This document shows, in pieces, positions 37,608 to 48,878 of a stretch of 64,000 nt of DNA (position 1 is its first letter; each line of letters begins with the position of its first letter). Made by a program: the position numbers and the translations under genes. The DNA is from Coleophoma eucalyptorum (taxonomy: Eukaryota > Ascomycota > Leotiomycetes > Helotiales > Dermateaceae). Under the pieces are notes generated by a model. The model saw nothing but the letters and a program-made list of their open reading frames with translations. It made no database searches and was not told the origin of the DNA. The DNA lies in contig JALRME010000015.1 of the NCBI GenBank assembly GCA_026120035.1, forward strand, positions 1-64,000. The letters are read 5' to 3'.

Positions 37608-38430
37608 ATGACTTGAACATCTCTATTATATTCTCAATTGATTTTAACGTTCTTTATGTGCGAGACTCCTGCAGTGGCGTACAAGGGTAACCAGATGTAG
37701 TGTATCCTAATAGAAATAGAGGTTTGCTTCTTTCAGCTTAGAGTCTACCCTCACCTCCTAGAAATGCAAACCCAAAAATTAGAAATTTGCTTCTAATAAC
37801 CTAGCCAGTCGGCAAAATTATTATTTTAGCAGTGATGTTTCTATTAGTTTATAACCAAGTTTCCTATACTAAATGGCTATTTGGCATATAGTTCTATGCC
37901 ATATGAATGATTTTTTTCTCGCGACCTCTTAAGTGGTTTGATACCGTTCAAAGAAGCTTTCTTTTCGCGACGAAACCATCCCACTCTTGTTACTGCCAAA
38001 GACATTCATTACGCACGTTTGAGGCCGTATTTTTCTCAGCAAATCCGTCCTCAGCACCCCTGTTCCGGCGCTTTCTCAAAGCTGTGGTGCGTGGAGCATC
38101 GACCATTGCCGCGGGGCAAACGCACAACGGGAAATATCCGGAATAGCATTGCATTGCACCATGCTGACTGTCTATTTTCTCCGTACTCTCCTCTAGAAAC
38201 CTTCTCGTCAACACTTCAAGCTGCTATTTCTGCGCGCTTAAGCCCCATGAATTATAGGAAGCCAAGCAATACGTCGATATTGCAATCCGAAAAGGAAAAT
38301 GGCATCCAATACTCCCTCGAAGAGTTTCTAGAGCACGACAAATTATGTTGCCTACCGAGACCCCAAGGCCTTGAACCAGCCTCGCATTGGATCACTGGAT
38401 CTTCAGACTTCGTAGATACAGCCATTATCA
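37608..38430. other. Intergenic with an unassigned open frame
   Basis: A 182-codon frame at 37938-38486 (+) covers most of it and overlaps the start of the hydrolase relic in another frame. I recognise no family in it. Its codon content is not RIP-like, so it could be a remnant of an unrelated gene. Confidence 0.35.
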
Positions 38431-38434
38431 TTCT

Positions 38435-39260
38435 AATATGGTGCCCCTTTATCAGACCTATATCAAGTGATCGAAATCGGCGATAACAAGATCAAGAGTT
38501 ATAGAGAAAAAATTTCTCTTTCCTCAGTGGAACTGCTTCCGCCAATCTGCGGAAGAGATGTTCTAGCGGTAGGAAAAAACTACTATACCTACGCCAAAGA
38601 ATGCAATTCCTCTGGATACGATTCATTAGATAAGGTGGATATACCTACTATAAGTCAATATAGCTACTTTGTGAGTGCACAGAATGATTGACCGGTGTCT
38701 AGCATCCTGTTATCTTTACCAAGCGAGCCACCAGTATTATTGCAAGTGGTAGGCCAATCTTTCCCCATCCCGACTTCACTGAAAGTCCCGATTATAAGGG
38801 AGAAATTGGTATCATCATTAGAAAATCCGGTTTCCGGATTAGCGAAGCTAATGCTATAGATTATATCTAGGGATATACTATAATCAACGATTTAACTACT
38901 CGGGAACGATAGTACGACCACAAACAATTCTATATTGGAAAGTCGCTGGATACGTTCTATCCCATAGGTCCAATCGCTGTTTCTGCGAGCAAGTTACCTA
39001 AAAACCTATAAATTTGGACCTAAGTTAACGGAGAAGAGAAAGAGAGGCAGAGTGCCACAATCGACGATTTGATTTTCTCCATCCTATTTCTGATCAAAAC
39101 TTTGTCGGAGGGTCAAACTATCCTTCTAAGAGAAGTAATTACCACTGGAACTCCCGTAAGTATGGGCATTAGGAAGAAGCCACCGGTGTTTTCTAAACCA
39201 GGCGATATTATTAAGATCTCTGTCACAGGCTTAGGCACTCTGACGAACTAGATCGCCGAA
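38435..39260 (+). pseudogene. Fumarylacetoacetate hydrolase (FAH)-family gene, RIP-degraded
   Basis: Family blocks follow in order: VELLPPICGRDVLAVGKNYY (38526-38590), SIIASGRPIFPHPDFTES in another frame (38740-38790), GEIGIIIRKSGFRISEANAIDYI, then YTIINDLTTRER, HKQFYIGKSLDT and GKPGD-like SKPGDIIKISVTGLGTLTN near the end. The acidic metal ligands in the DYxGE region are altered (DYKGE retained). A TAG at 38868-38870 replaces the Trp of Y-I-W-G-Y and a TAG at 38910-38912 replaces the Gln of R-E-R-Q, one each of the two stop types RIP creates. The family cleaves or decarboxylates 1,3-diketones in aromatic degradation. It is dead here; the next gene, a hydrolase relic 80 bases downstream in the same direction, suggests a former catabolic pair. 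Confidence 0.85.
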
Positions 39261-39338
39261 AGCTCGGCGTAGATTTACGTAGGGCCTCTACAAGCAACAC
39301 AGGTACCGAAAAGCAACCTTAATAAGATATATAGTGGA

Positions 39339-39880
39339 GTGGGCCTTATATCTATCAATAATAAATCGTTGTATTTCCGCCAGATAGGAGCTATAGGCCA
39401 AACTCCTATTATCTTCATTCATGGGCTTGGTGGATCTTCGGAATACTTTAGGCCTTTAATTTCTATGTTATCACTCGCTAATACTCACTCCATTCTTCTT
39501 CTAGATTTGGAAGGATATAGCCTTTTACTAACATCTGCGGTATCAAATATATCTATCTCTTCCTATGTAGAAGATTTTACGTCTCTTGCTGAACTAAGCA
39601 AGGTAACAGACGCTATAGTGATTGCTTATAGTATAGGCTTCTTAGTTGCTTCCAATCTTGTAATTAAACACCCTGAAATTGTGTCCAAACCTATCTGCTA
39701 GGGCTATTACTATACTCCCGGAGCAGTCTCTGATGTACAAAAAGGTCTCCAGAAGATTGAGTTACAACGCCGAAACCATACTTTGTTGTGTGCAGGAAAT
39801 TGGGTCGCCGACATCGCCCCTGTCAGGTCCGCGAAGTATATCGAACCCAGCCAGCACCAGCCTGTATGACTGCAACTCTA
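39339..39880 (+). pseudogene. Alpha/beta hydrolase (enol-lactonase-like), RIP-degraded
   Basis: The start reads SINNKSLYFRQIGAIGQTPI and then IIFIHGLGGSSEYFRPLI, the oxyanion-hole HGLGG strand-loop of alpha/beta hydrolases. The nucleophile elbow is AYSIGF at about 39625-39645, where homologues have AHSMG: the serine stays but His to Tyr and Met to Ile are both RIP-type changes. After residue 120 the frame breaks and a C-terminal part continues in other frames to about 39880. Relatives include 3-oxoadipate enol-lactonases, which would fit an aromatic-degradation pair with the FAH-type relic just upstream (inference). Confidence 0.72.
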
Positions 39881-41760
39881 TATAGGAGTCAAATTTCTCT
39901 TGCACTCTATCGTTTATTTTTCACAGCCTACAATCATGTCTTTTCTGCGTAATACGTAAGAAAGGGGCGCCGTCCTCACGAGTAGCTGAAAAGAGATGCT
40001 AATTTTTACTGTTATATACTAGTTTTCAGGTTGTTTAGAGTTCAAAGGATAGACATACGAGAGCTATATTTGTAGAACATTGTTACTTATTATTTATGTT
40101 AATGCAAGGTAAACTAGAGACAAATTTGAATCTTGTATGATTTGATTGGGTTTAAAGGTATTGTAAAGGTAACCAGGGAGTACTTCAAGAGAAGACAATC
40201 GTAGAGCTTTTGATGGGACAGATAAATCACAAATCGACTTGCGATAATCCTTGGTCTCGCATTTAATTTTTTGATGTAATAAAATTCTCTTCCCAACCAG
40301 AAAGTAACCTTCCAAGTAACTCTATTGAATAAGCCACTTCAGCAAAAGCCCAAGAGGCTTCCAGCACAATAACAGCTGATTTGGCCCCAGCTGTGCAAGT
40401 CTCAACCGCCGAAGCTGAAAAGCAATTATTCTTACCAGAGCCTTGAGACTCCAAGCCACTAGATCCAGGTGCCAGGGCATCCTCTACACTGAGTTGAATA
40501 AACGGGAACTTGGTACAATGGCTGAACCATAAAATCTCTTGCAGGCACCCTCTTCGGAATTGTAAACTAGATGGCGAAACTTGTAATCGCCAACTTCACA
40601 TTCACGAGACAGATTATTAGAGTTCTGGCACTGTTATCTCGTCTTGTCTACCTACCATAGAACGTCATTGGCTCGACATTTTAAGCTAGTGCCCGAATAT
40701 TCCTGCCAGTCCCACCATGCTCTGATCAAAAGACAAGGAGGAATTTCGCTGTTTTTCTTCATTGACCTAGGTTTCCAATTGGACTTTTATTATATAAATC
40801 AGGGTTGAGTTGGTGAGGAGCTGAACGAGAGCCCCGCAAGTTCAGCCTTCCGCCAAGGCCTTGGAAAATTGCTAAGGTCTTGGAAGAATTCTTGGGAAAA
40901 GTCTTGACAGCGGATCTTGCCCATGGAACGTCCGCTTTTATTATGGTTGATTTCACAACGCAGGGCGCGTAGAGATTTCCACCGACCTGATTCAAGGCTT
41001 GATTTGAGCTTCAACATGTCTTCCTTGGGAGCACCTTGGGTGGTGTTGTAGCTACGCTTTAATTCGGTTTAAGCCGCACTCGGCTCGCTCCCACACCGTC
41101 CTTTCCAATTCTCCTGCGTTAGAAATCTTACGATATAATAATCCATTATGTACATATTCTTCTCCATTGGCTATTTTAACGTGCCAAAAATGTAGGGTAT
41201 AAATCTAGCGGCGAGCATTCCAAAGTGCCCATAACCTTTTAGACCAAATATTAAAATAGTATATCTAGCATTCCGAATAGGTTGGGTAAAAATCGTATAG
41301 TACATAATCTTCAGCAGTTTGTTCTTTAGCCGCTGCCTCTCACAGACTTAAGCCCTCTTTGGACATCAGGTACCCTGCGTATCATTTGATTATTTGTTTC
41401 GCAGTGGTTTGCTGTACGGCTAGATTGCATTTTCAGGTTCCGTGTGAGGCTTTTTTAGGGGGCAACTGTGACAGCCACAGTGTGTAGTCACCAGCATGGG
41501 GTAGTTGGGTAGTAGTGCGATTTCACTTCTTAAATTATGCCAGTCTGCCCCCTCGGCCTGTTCTGATCCGTAAGACGCCTTTCACTCGTTCAAGGTTGTT
41601 CAAGGTTGTTCAAGGGATTCTGTTGCTACACTCTAGGTCATCAACTGGCCAATAATAAAGGTCTTTTCAGACTCGCCGACGCTCCTTTTCATTATATGTT
41701 TAGTAGTTAGTTGCCTCACGCTCACCGGTTACTACTGACGTGTTGCCTTGATACGAAATA
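39881..41760. other. Intergenic; promoter of the VWA gene at its right end
   Basis: No supported gene. Several 60-78 codon minus frames (40094-41017) overlap each other and resemble nothing known. At about 41588-41612 a 10-base unit (ttcaaggttg) is repeated two and a half times. The last 200 bases should include the promoter and 5' UTR of the gene beginning at 41763. Confidence 0.4.
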
Positions 41761-43724
41761 TCATGTAAGTTCCTGCCGCTTGACAGAGATAAATCTAGTT
41801 TAGCATTGAGTCTGACGTTGTCTTGAAACAGGGCATCTCAAAAGTTGTCATCTGCTGCGAAGGCCATAATTCTGGCGGCTGCCTTGCTAGTCCTTTCCGT
41901 ATCTGCTAAACCATTTGGCACCGTTGATTCGCCTTTTCTTCTTAACCAACACGCGGAACACGAGCATGTTACGAGAGTCGCGTTTACGTGTCGTACTAGA
42001 GAAACCGCCGCTGACGGCAATTGCTTCGAGCCACTCTCGTTAGACCAGATCGCTGGTCACAGCGGAACACTTGGAGCTGTTGGTCGTAAGTGCACTTTTG
42101 CTATCTTTCGCTACATTTGTAACTTCAATACTTCATACTAATGAAAATCTCAGCTCCGGACTCTCTCACCCCAACCCCTGAAGGACCAGAAGCTCATTGT
42201 GATGAGGCGGACCATATTGCTATCCCTGGATATCCACAAAGTCGCGTGGACGCATCTGTGGCGCTTCAGAATTGCGTTAACCATCTTCATAATCGCTTTA
42301 CACAAGGTATTAAATTTGCTGCTGGGCTTCTCGACGAGAAGAAGAAAATCAGACCTGACATGGTTGAGCTTATCGACCCCAATGATGGAAGTCAAGATGA
42401 CTGCACCTTCGCATTTACGACCGGGTTTCCAGGGGCGGGACGTGCAAAGTGTTCAGCGATCGAGGGTCTTGGTCGAGCTCTGCACGGTGTCCAAGACTTT
42501 TACTCCCATAGTAACTGGGCTGATCACAGTCGAGCAGCTGATCCTATCAGCGATATCAATCCCCCAGGCCTTGGCCTCACTGGCTTGACTGGATTCTTTG
42601 ATTTCACTACCCCAAACCCGGCGTCGGTAGGAGGGATCAACGCTAACCTGTCAACGGGATGCTTTGATGGATTCTCATCCGATGAAACACCCGGCAAGGG
42701 CAGGTGTGTGGGAAGAGTAACCCATCATACCTTAAACAAGGATCATGCACTCATAGATGACAATGGGGTCGCAACCCTTCCGACAGGCACCACTTTGGGG
42801 CCTTCAACACCTAGGAGTGAAATTCCTGGAAATCTCCAAGCCGCTGTGTCAATGGCCGTCAAGGATTCCAAAAGACAGTGGACTTTGTTCAAGGAGAAAT
42901 TGAGATACACTTATGGGGCCGAAGAAGGAAATACCATGATCTGTGCTATTACTAGAGATAGCCCACTGAAATCCTGTTATGGCAGGAGAATTGCCTTGGT
43001 CGTTGATTCGTCTGGAAGCAATACGATTACAGATCCAAGCGATTTCCGAATTGCCGCAGCACAACAGTTCAACTCCAGGCTAATCACTAAGGCGAGTGCA
43101 GGCCCCGGGGAGCTTCCAGACCAGGTGACGGTTATCGACTTTGATGATAGTGCTAGAATTGTCTCCCCAATGGGAGACCCGCCAACAGCGTCATTCGCCG
43201 GTATCGATTCTTCTGGCGGGACAGATATTGGTTCTGGAATGGCACTTGGAATTGACGAGCTCATCAAGAGCCAACCTCCTATCCCAGCAAATCAAGTTTT
43301 ACCCTATGAGGAGAACAAGGCAGGCTTGATTGTTTTCACGGATGGCGAAGACTTCTCTCCCGCAAACCAGGTCGCACAGCTCAATCGCGCGCAGAGCTTG
43401 AAAATTCGGGTTGCCTATGGCTTCTTGTCTGCTCCTAGCAACCCTGTCCCGGTTCCAAAGCGTAGTCTGGGTGTTCAGAAACGTGCCATCGATACCACTA
43501 TCCTGACTGCAATCCTACAAGGCGGGGGAATATTTGCGACCATTGACTCTGCTGAAGCACAACAGAATTTCGTACAGCTAGTGTTTAAGAGGGGTATCAC
43601 AGGCATTAACGGGGCCCCTAGTGATGCTATTGAGCTGTTGCCTGGTTTGATCCTTGATCGTATTACATCTGGTACCGCTGATCCGGAGACATTTTACTAT
43701 ATTGCCGTTCCTGGAGAGCACCTG

Positions 43725-43752
43725 CGACTTACAGTAATCGACTTACAATAAT
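43725..43752. repeat. Imperfect 14-base tandem duplication inside the VWA gene
   Basis: cgacttacagtaat at 43725-43738 is followed by cgacttacaataat at 43739-43752, one G/A difference, and then by cgactt. Fourteen is not a multiple of three, so the second copy shifts the frame and brings a TAA at 43749-43751. Confidence 0.9.
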
Positions 43753-43974
43753 CGACTTGAATACTCAATCACTCGTAGTCGTTGTCACCGACGTAAATAA
43801 TAACATTGTTGTGTCAACTGGCTTGACCACTCAGACGAATCTGGAGTTTACATTTATCTCTCCAGGTAACATCGTATACCGCATTACTATCACACCGCCA
43901 TCTTCAGCACCTCTTAGCGTATACTCTATTGGTTTTGCTTCAAGTATTCCAATTAGAGATCCATCATTGAGCCT

Positions 43975-44110
43975 ATCGTCATCTTCATCTTCGTCTTCTA
44001 CTGAATCTTCGTCGTCTTCATCGTCTTCAGCATCATCGTCGTCATCATCGTCGTTATCGTCTTCATCGAATTTGTTCTCGTCATCAATAACAAATTTATC
44101 AACTACTTCG
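43975..44110 (+). repeat. Serine-codon (TCN) simple repeat
   Basis: Imperfect tcg/tca/tct triplet array encoding a poly-serine stalk in the VWA gene. Such Ser/Thr stalks carry O-glycans in fungal cell-surface proteins and are prone to length change. The antisense frame 43831-44400 (Asp/Glu-rich) is its shadow. Confidence 0.8.
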
Positions 44111-45359
44111 ACTTTAACTTCAATAACATCGGAATCAGCTACGAGCTTCAACTTTACATCTACTACTGGAGGCTCGAATTTCTCTACCTCAGCGACTAGC
44201 AGTACCTCCATAGATACGCTCATAGCTGACCCGATAACTGCTTCTACTACGGCTGGCGGTACTACTTCAAATACACCCAGCATCATTACTTCTACAACCC
44301 TCACCCCTACTTCTAATCTAAATATCACTACAGTATTTCCTATCCCGATTAATTCTTCATATACCACAGTTATGTAAGTAATACTAAAATACCCATCCAA
44401 CAGTCTTTATTACGTTGAGGATGAAATCATTCTTCTCAACAGAAAAATCAATAGCATTGATGTAAAAAATGCTTACTTTACAAATAGAACCACATATTAT
44501 ACTACAGTCTGTAGTGTAACCCTTACGAACTTTGATCCTTCAATTACACAGCTTATCACTACATTGGCCACCTCCACAGTCACCTACATCTTGACTACAA
44601 CTGTGTGCCCCGTGTGCCCCGTTACTAACGGTAGTGGCAAGGGAAGCGAAGGGGTAACCGCAGCTCCAAAGCCCGCAGGGCCTACGCTCACAATCCAGCC
44701 TTCACCATGTGCTCCAGTATGCTACAGATGTGGCGGTCATAACTTAACCCTAGGTTATGATCCTCAAATGCCAACTTCCGGTGGATTCGCACTAGGATAT
44801 ACAGCCATTGGATCTCCATCTACACCCAGTAATGGCCCTATTAATAATGGATTAGGCTTTACAACAGGATATGCGGCAGCCGGCTCTCCATATGCACCGA
44901 CCAAGAATGCTATTTTTGATGGATTAGGCTTAACCACTATAGAGGGTCATGGTAGTAGCGTGACAACTTCAGCACCTATCGTAGTAAACCCGGTACCAGC
45001 TAATCTACCGATACCAGCTATTCTACCATATGATTCGGCCTTCACAACGGCTCTATACCCTCAGCTTAATACGACGTCCAATTCAACTGTTCCATTGCCA
45101 GGTGGAGGACTAGTGGCCACAGCGGGGTCTACTGCTGGAGATTACTCAGGACAGTTCACGGGTGGGGCTATACTGCAAAATGGGATGCTAGGAAGCTTGC
45201 AAAGCTTATGGTTGGTCACATTTGGGCTAGTTCTTATACTACAGCTGCTTTAAAATAAGGGTATACATTGACAGCAAAGCAATTTTAGTTGTTGGTAATT
45301 CTCTATAATATAAATTAGATGTAAAATAAACTTATAAGTTAATGAAGTTTCAAGTAACG

Positions 45360-47310
45360 TGCATGATAAGCAGATGGTCAGGATAAGCGAATAGTCACCC
45401 CTAGTCAAAAAATCGCCTTTTTTTCTAATAGAAATATAAATAACTTTATAATAAAACCTTCAAATAACTATTCTATTATAGCCTCTAAATCGTACGAAAC
45501 TGCTCTATTAGCCTAGTAGGTTCGTCTATTATAACTAGTTTTCCCGTATGCTCTATAGTACCGATTATATAACTCGCTTAGATTTCTTCTTCGTTCATTT
45601 TAACCTTGTTCGGTCGAAATTTAAGTCTGAACTACTATATTTTCCTCTAATTCTTAGATATCTTTTAGATTAAGAGTTCCTCCTTGTTGGAGTACCTTCC
45701 TTTTCGTACGACGACAACAGCTTAGTTCTTCATTTGTAGTTTAAAGTCTTATAAGCTTTACTTTAATAAGTATAAGTTTATATCCTATTTGACTTATACT
45801 TTTTTGTAATCGATCGATAGAGGTTAAAATTAGAGTCGGAGAGCTACTCTAATGTCATACGATTTTATTCTTAATAAGAGTTACTTATTTAGCTACCTCC
45901 TTGGTTGTTTGTAGTGTTTTATAGATCTATAAATAAGAGGTTAATAGACACGAGCTTTTAAGTTCTAGAGTTAATAACTTAATATCAAGCTTCAATAGGA
46001 CCTTCTCTAGGTCGTATGGAATAAGGCCTACCCCTCTAAAGCCTCCTTAGATGTTTGCTTTAGTAAAGGTAGCCTTAAATGTCTCTATAAATACTAATAT
46101 AAAGGATTCCTTAGAAATATATGAAATTCGGTTACGTATAATATTCTTAATTTGATATCCATATAACTTCTTTAAAGGTCTAAAACAACCTATATCCAAT
46201 AGCTAGAGTAGGTAAGATAAATAAGGAGGTATATAAAGTATAAGAATAGCATTCGTACGAGTATTCTTGAAACTTAGCTAATATATAACTTTTATAGCCA
46301 TCTAGGATAAGGAGACGATATTTCCTAATTGCCTTCATACGAGTATACTTATCAAAGTACTCTAGTTATTCTAGAGATAGTTCGTTCGATATCTAGCTAT
46401 TATAAATAGTGATATATGGTTTAAGGTAGTTTAATTCATTCTCTTGGGATTGTATGGACACAGGTTTGATCAATGGCAGGATAGAGGTGTTTGGGAGCAC
46501 AATAACCTTATATTGACTATATCCTATAGGTCTCGTACGAAGGACACAAAAAAGATAAGAAAAGAAGAAGAGAAAGAAACCAAATTCCATGACATGTCCC
46601 TCTTATATGCTTACTGGGTCCGAAACCCCTCCGACTCTGCTCATACTCGCTTACGCATACTGTCTTGGGTCACATGACATGTGTTTGATCACATGACATA
46701 TATCTGGATTCCCAATTGTCTATTCTAAGCATGTCAGGTTCTTACAGATACTATATTTAGCCTTCGTGTTTCGTACGAGTGCAAACCACTCTCTAATAAC
46801 CTTTAGGTCTTCGCATAAGGCTCTCTTATAGTCGTATCTACAATAGAATCGTATCTAAAGCTCTGGTTGACGTTTTACAAAGTTGGAAGCCTAGAGCTTT
46901 CCGATAGGTGATACGTCGCGTACGTATAGTAGTTGATTTGCTATATCTTTAACATTACGCAACCTAGGCCGTAACGATCGTATAGAGAGGTCAATAATAT
47001 ACTAAACGATAGTCTCTTCTTCTAGTTCTATAAGCTTCTTCGATTTAGGTATAGTATCGCGCTTCGCGGATTGGCTAGTGACGCGTCGTAGGAGGGTCGT
47101 ATGTATAACGTTATAGGCCTTAGCTATAGCCCTAAGGCTTAATATAGGCTTGTTTCTAAGAGATTCGAGGGCAAGGTTGATCCTACTTTCGTATGGAAGT
47201 ACAATCATATTGTGTTGTTAAGATATAGAATATTAAGTATAGTAAAGGCGACGCGTACTAGAAAGTGGTGCACTCGCATATATGGTGCACTCGCTTATAA
47301 GATACGTTAC
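45360..47310 (-). mobile_element. Fot1/pogo-type DNA transposon, RIP-degraded relic
   Basis: Read on the minus strand from 47208: YESRINLALESLRNKPILSL then RAIAKAYNVIHTTLLRRVTS, the psq-type helix-turn-helix; SKKLIELEEETIV; a CENP-B-type DNA-binding block near 46740-46980 (ASNFVKRQPEL, YDYKRALCED, VIREWFALVRNT); and, after an unrelated-looking stretch, ELSLEWLEYFDKYT-like and YRLLILDGYKSY sequence (46300-46410) of the DDE domain, followed by the C-terminal helical part. TAG and TAA interrupt nearly every line. The left edge has taagcagatggtcaggataa with gcgaatagtcacccc (45367-45402), and ggtgcactcgcttata at about 47283-47298 looks like its decayed inverted partner; these would be the terminal repeats (low certainty). 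No transposase can be made. Confidence 0.82.
46430..46735. other. Stretch inside the transposon that does not match transposase
   Basis: About 300 bases between the CENP-B-like block and the DDE block give no transposase resemblance in any frame on the minus strand. Two copies of tcacatgacat lie at about 46668 and 46689. It may be a small insertion or a replaced segment. Confidence 0.4.
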
Positions 47311-47690
47311 ACGTACATAGAGAGAATCAACAACCACCTACAACACACTGCATACCCTGTAATTGAAGCCTATGGTGAATTTACGAGGTCTGCACGTTGT
47401 AAATGCATACCAAAAGTTACAAGTGTTAAGGTAAAATGTATTATACTATGTACTCGTCATGCGAAAGTGTATAAAATATTTACACGGCCAGAAACTTGTC
47501 AATTCAGCTTAAACCTATCCTAAGCTGTATCTATCCCTATTTCCCTGCTCCTCGTCCGACACTTTCCGGGATGAATATATAGTTGGAGCAATGCTCTTTG
47601 TTCTCGGATTCTGAGATATCTCGTTTGAGTTTGTCCTGTGCGCCTTCAACCAGAACTCACGGCTAAAAATTGATGCTATTGAAGGAGTAC
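47311..47690. other. Intergenic
   Basis: No gene seen between the transposon's right edge and the SAT4 relic. Confidence 0.35.
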
Positions 47691-47699
47691 ATAGCAAAA

Positions 47700-48878
47700 C
47701 AGTCCAGACGAGCTTTATCCAACCAAGCAAGTAATATTAGCAAAGATTCAATTATATCAGTGCTTAAATCAAACGGGAACCGTACCTTTTCTCGATTCAC
47801 CCATAACTCGCCAATGGCCGGATTATTTGAATTTATAAATAGCTCGACAAAACTTGAGATGCAAGCTGTAATTGTGAAGATACCACTACATACACAAAAA
47901 GAAAGAAGGATTTTGCTTGGCCGCTATCAGTGTCCAGATCTCACAAGCAGTGGTATAGAAAGAGGAAGCTTACTGGCCGAAAGATAAATGAACTTGGAAA
48001 AGAGTATGTATGATAGGTAGTGGAATTACTAGAAGGAAAAGGTCCGTGCTATCCAACAGCCATCAGCAAGTTTACTAGTCGGGTGAGAGTAAACAATTAC
48101 TACTTACAGAAGGTGGCAACTAAATGTTGCATATAAATTTGGAATTCCATATTGGCAATTTTCTAAATCCTTTAGTCTTCTATATCCTAAGTGGCGGCCA
48201 TAACTAACGTGAAGGTACACTGTCTACTCTCCAGTTGTTCTCTATAGGTCTGCATTGTCCTAATATCGTACATACAGAGGCGATATAGGTAACACCAACT
48301 AACCAAGCAGTTATTTTAATAAGACGCGCCTGATGCCATATCTTTTGAGTACTATGTACAGTTTTTGTTAGACTTCCCGGCACTGAAGGAACATGCGGTT
48401 CTTACGTAAAACTACTATAATAATATAAGAGGCATATTTTTGCCAACCATATGTTACTGACGTAAACGAACCAGGTCACGAAGACAAGTTTACTGCCCAA
48501 TTCTGTGTCGGGTTTCTGAGAAGGCTCAAGAGTGAATAATTGTTCAGGGCTTATACTTGATATGGATCCCAGCTTAGCTATTCTTTGTGTTAGAAAGTAC
48601 TCTTCTGGGATGTCATTTGTCATTTAGAAAGATAAAAACTTACCTACTGCTTCAGCAAGCCCACATCCAGTAACCCATAATAACTGTGTTGTATAAGTCA
48701 TGGACATACTAAAGAGAATATATATAGTGCTCACTATCAATAAGATGATCAGATAATCATCTACTCTGAAATTTTTCACTCCAACTATTTTCCATCGGGA
48801 ACAGATACGAATCAAGACGAAAAGAAATCCGATGGCTAACTCCGTCCATATCTCAACATGAAAAGCTGAGCTTGACAT
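47700..48878 (-). pseudogene. SAT4-type rhodopsin-domain protein, third copy, decayed
   Basis: From the ATG at 48878 the first exon reads WTELAIGFLFVLIRICSRW, VKNFRVDDYLIILL and TTQLLWVTGCGLAEAVG, ending at a GTAAGT donor. The second block (48402-48600) has SPEQLFTLEP and KLVFVTWFVYVSNIWLAKI. The next has IKITAWLVGVTYIASVCTIL, then QCRPIENNW. Around 48000-48060 comes STDLFLLVIPLPIIHTL, and near 47870-47950 KILLSFCVCSGIFTITACIS. These are the SAT4 family elements in order. Stops and shifts after the C-x-P-x4-W element mean the 3' half does not read through. The last part (NPAIGELWVNREKVRF, 47780-47830) is not typical of the family and may belong to another fused fragment. Role unknown. Confidence 0.68.

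Larger units (their letters stand above)
41763..45253 (+). pseudogene. Secreted VWA-domain protein with HET-C-like motif; frame broken by a 14-base duplication
   Basis: The only good start is split by an intron: AT at 41763-41764, a 67-base intron (donor GTAAGT, acceptor ACAG), then G at 41832, giving MASQKLSSAAKAI and a clean signal peptide. Introns also lie at 42086-42153 and 44374-44487. Residues about 150-170 hold ALHGVQDFYSHSNWAD, an H-x3-D-x3-H motif shared with HET-C and phospholipase C-like folds. A von Willebrand A domain follows with its metal site DSSGS (about 43000), GGTD and FTDGED. The frame then stops at 43749-43751 inside a tandem 14-base duplication. The continuing frame encodes a Ser-rich stalk (43975-44110), a Thr/Cys segment and a hydrophobic GPI-type tail ending at 45253. 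One copy of the 14-mer would keep the frame. It is probably a cell-wall or surface protein. Confidence 0.8.

Noticed and set aside
43831..44400. 189-codon Asp/Glu-rich minus-strand frame
   Set aside because: It is the antisense of the Ser/Thr-rich stalk; TCN/TCA triplets read backwards give Asp and Glu codons.
47670..47987. 105-codon plus frame
   Set aside because: Antisense to the SAT4 relic blocks on the minus strand.
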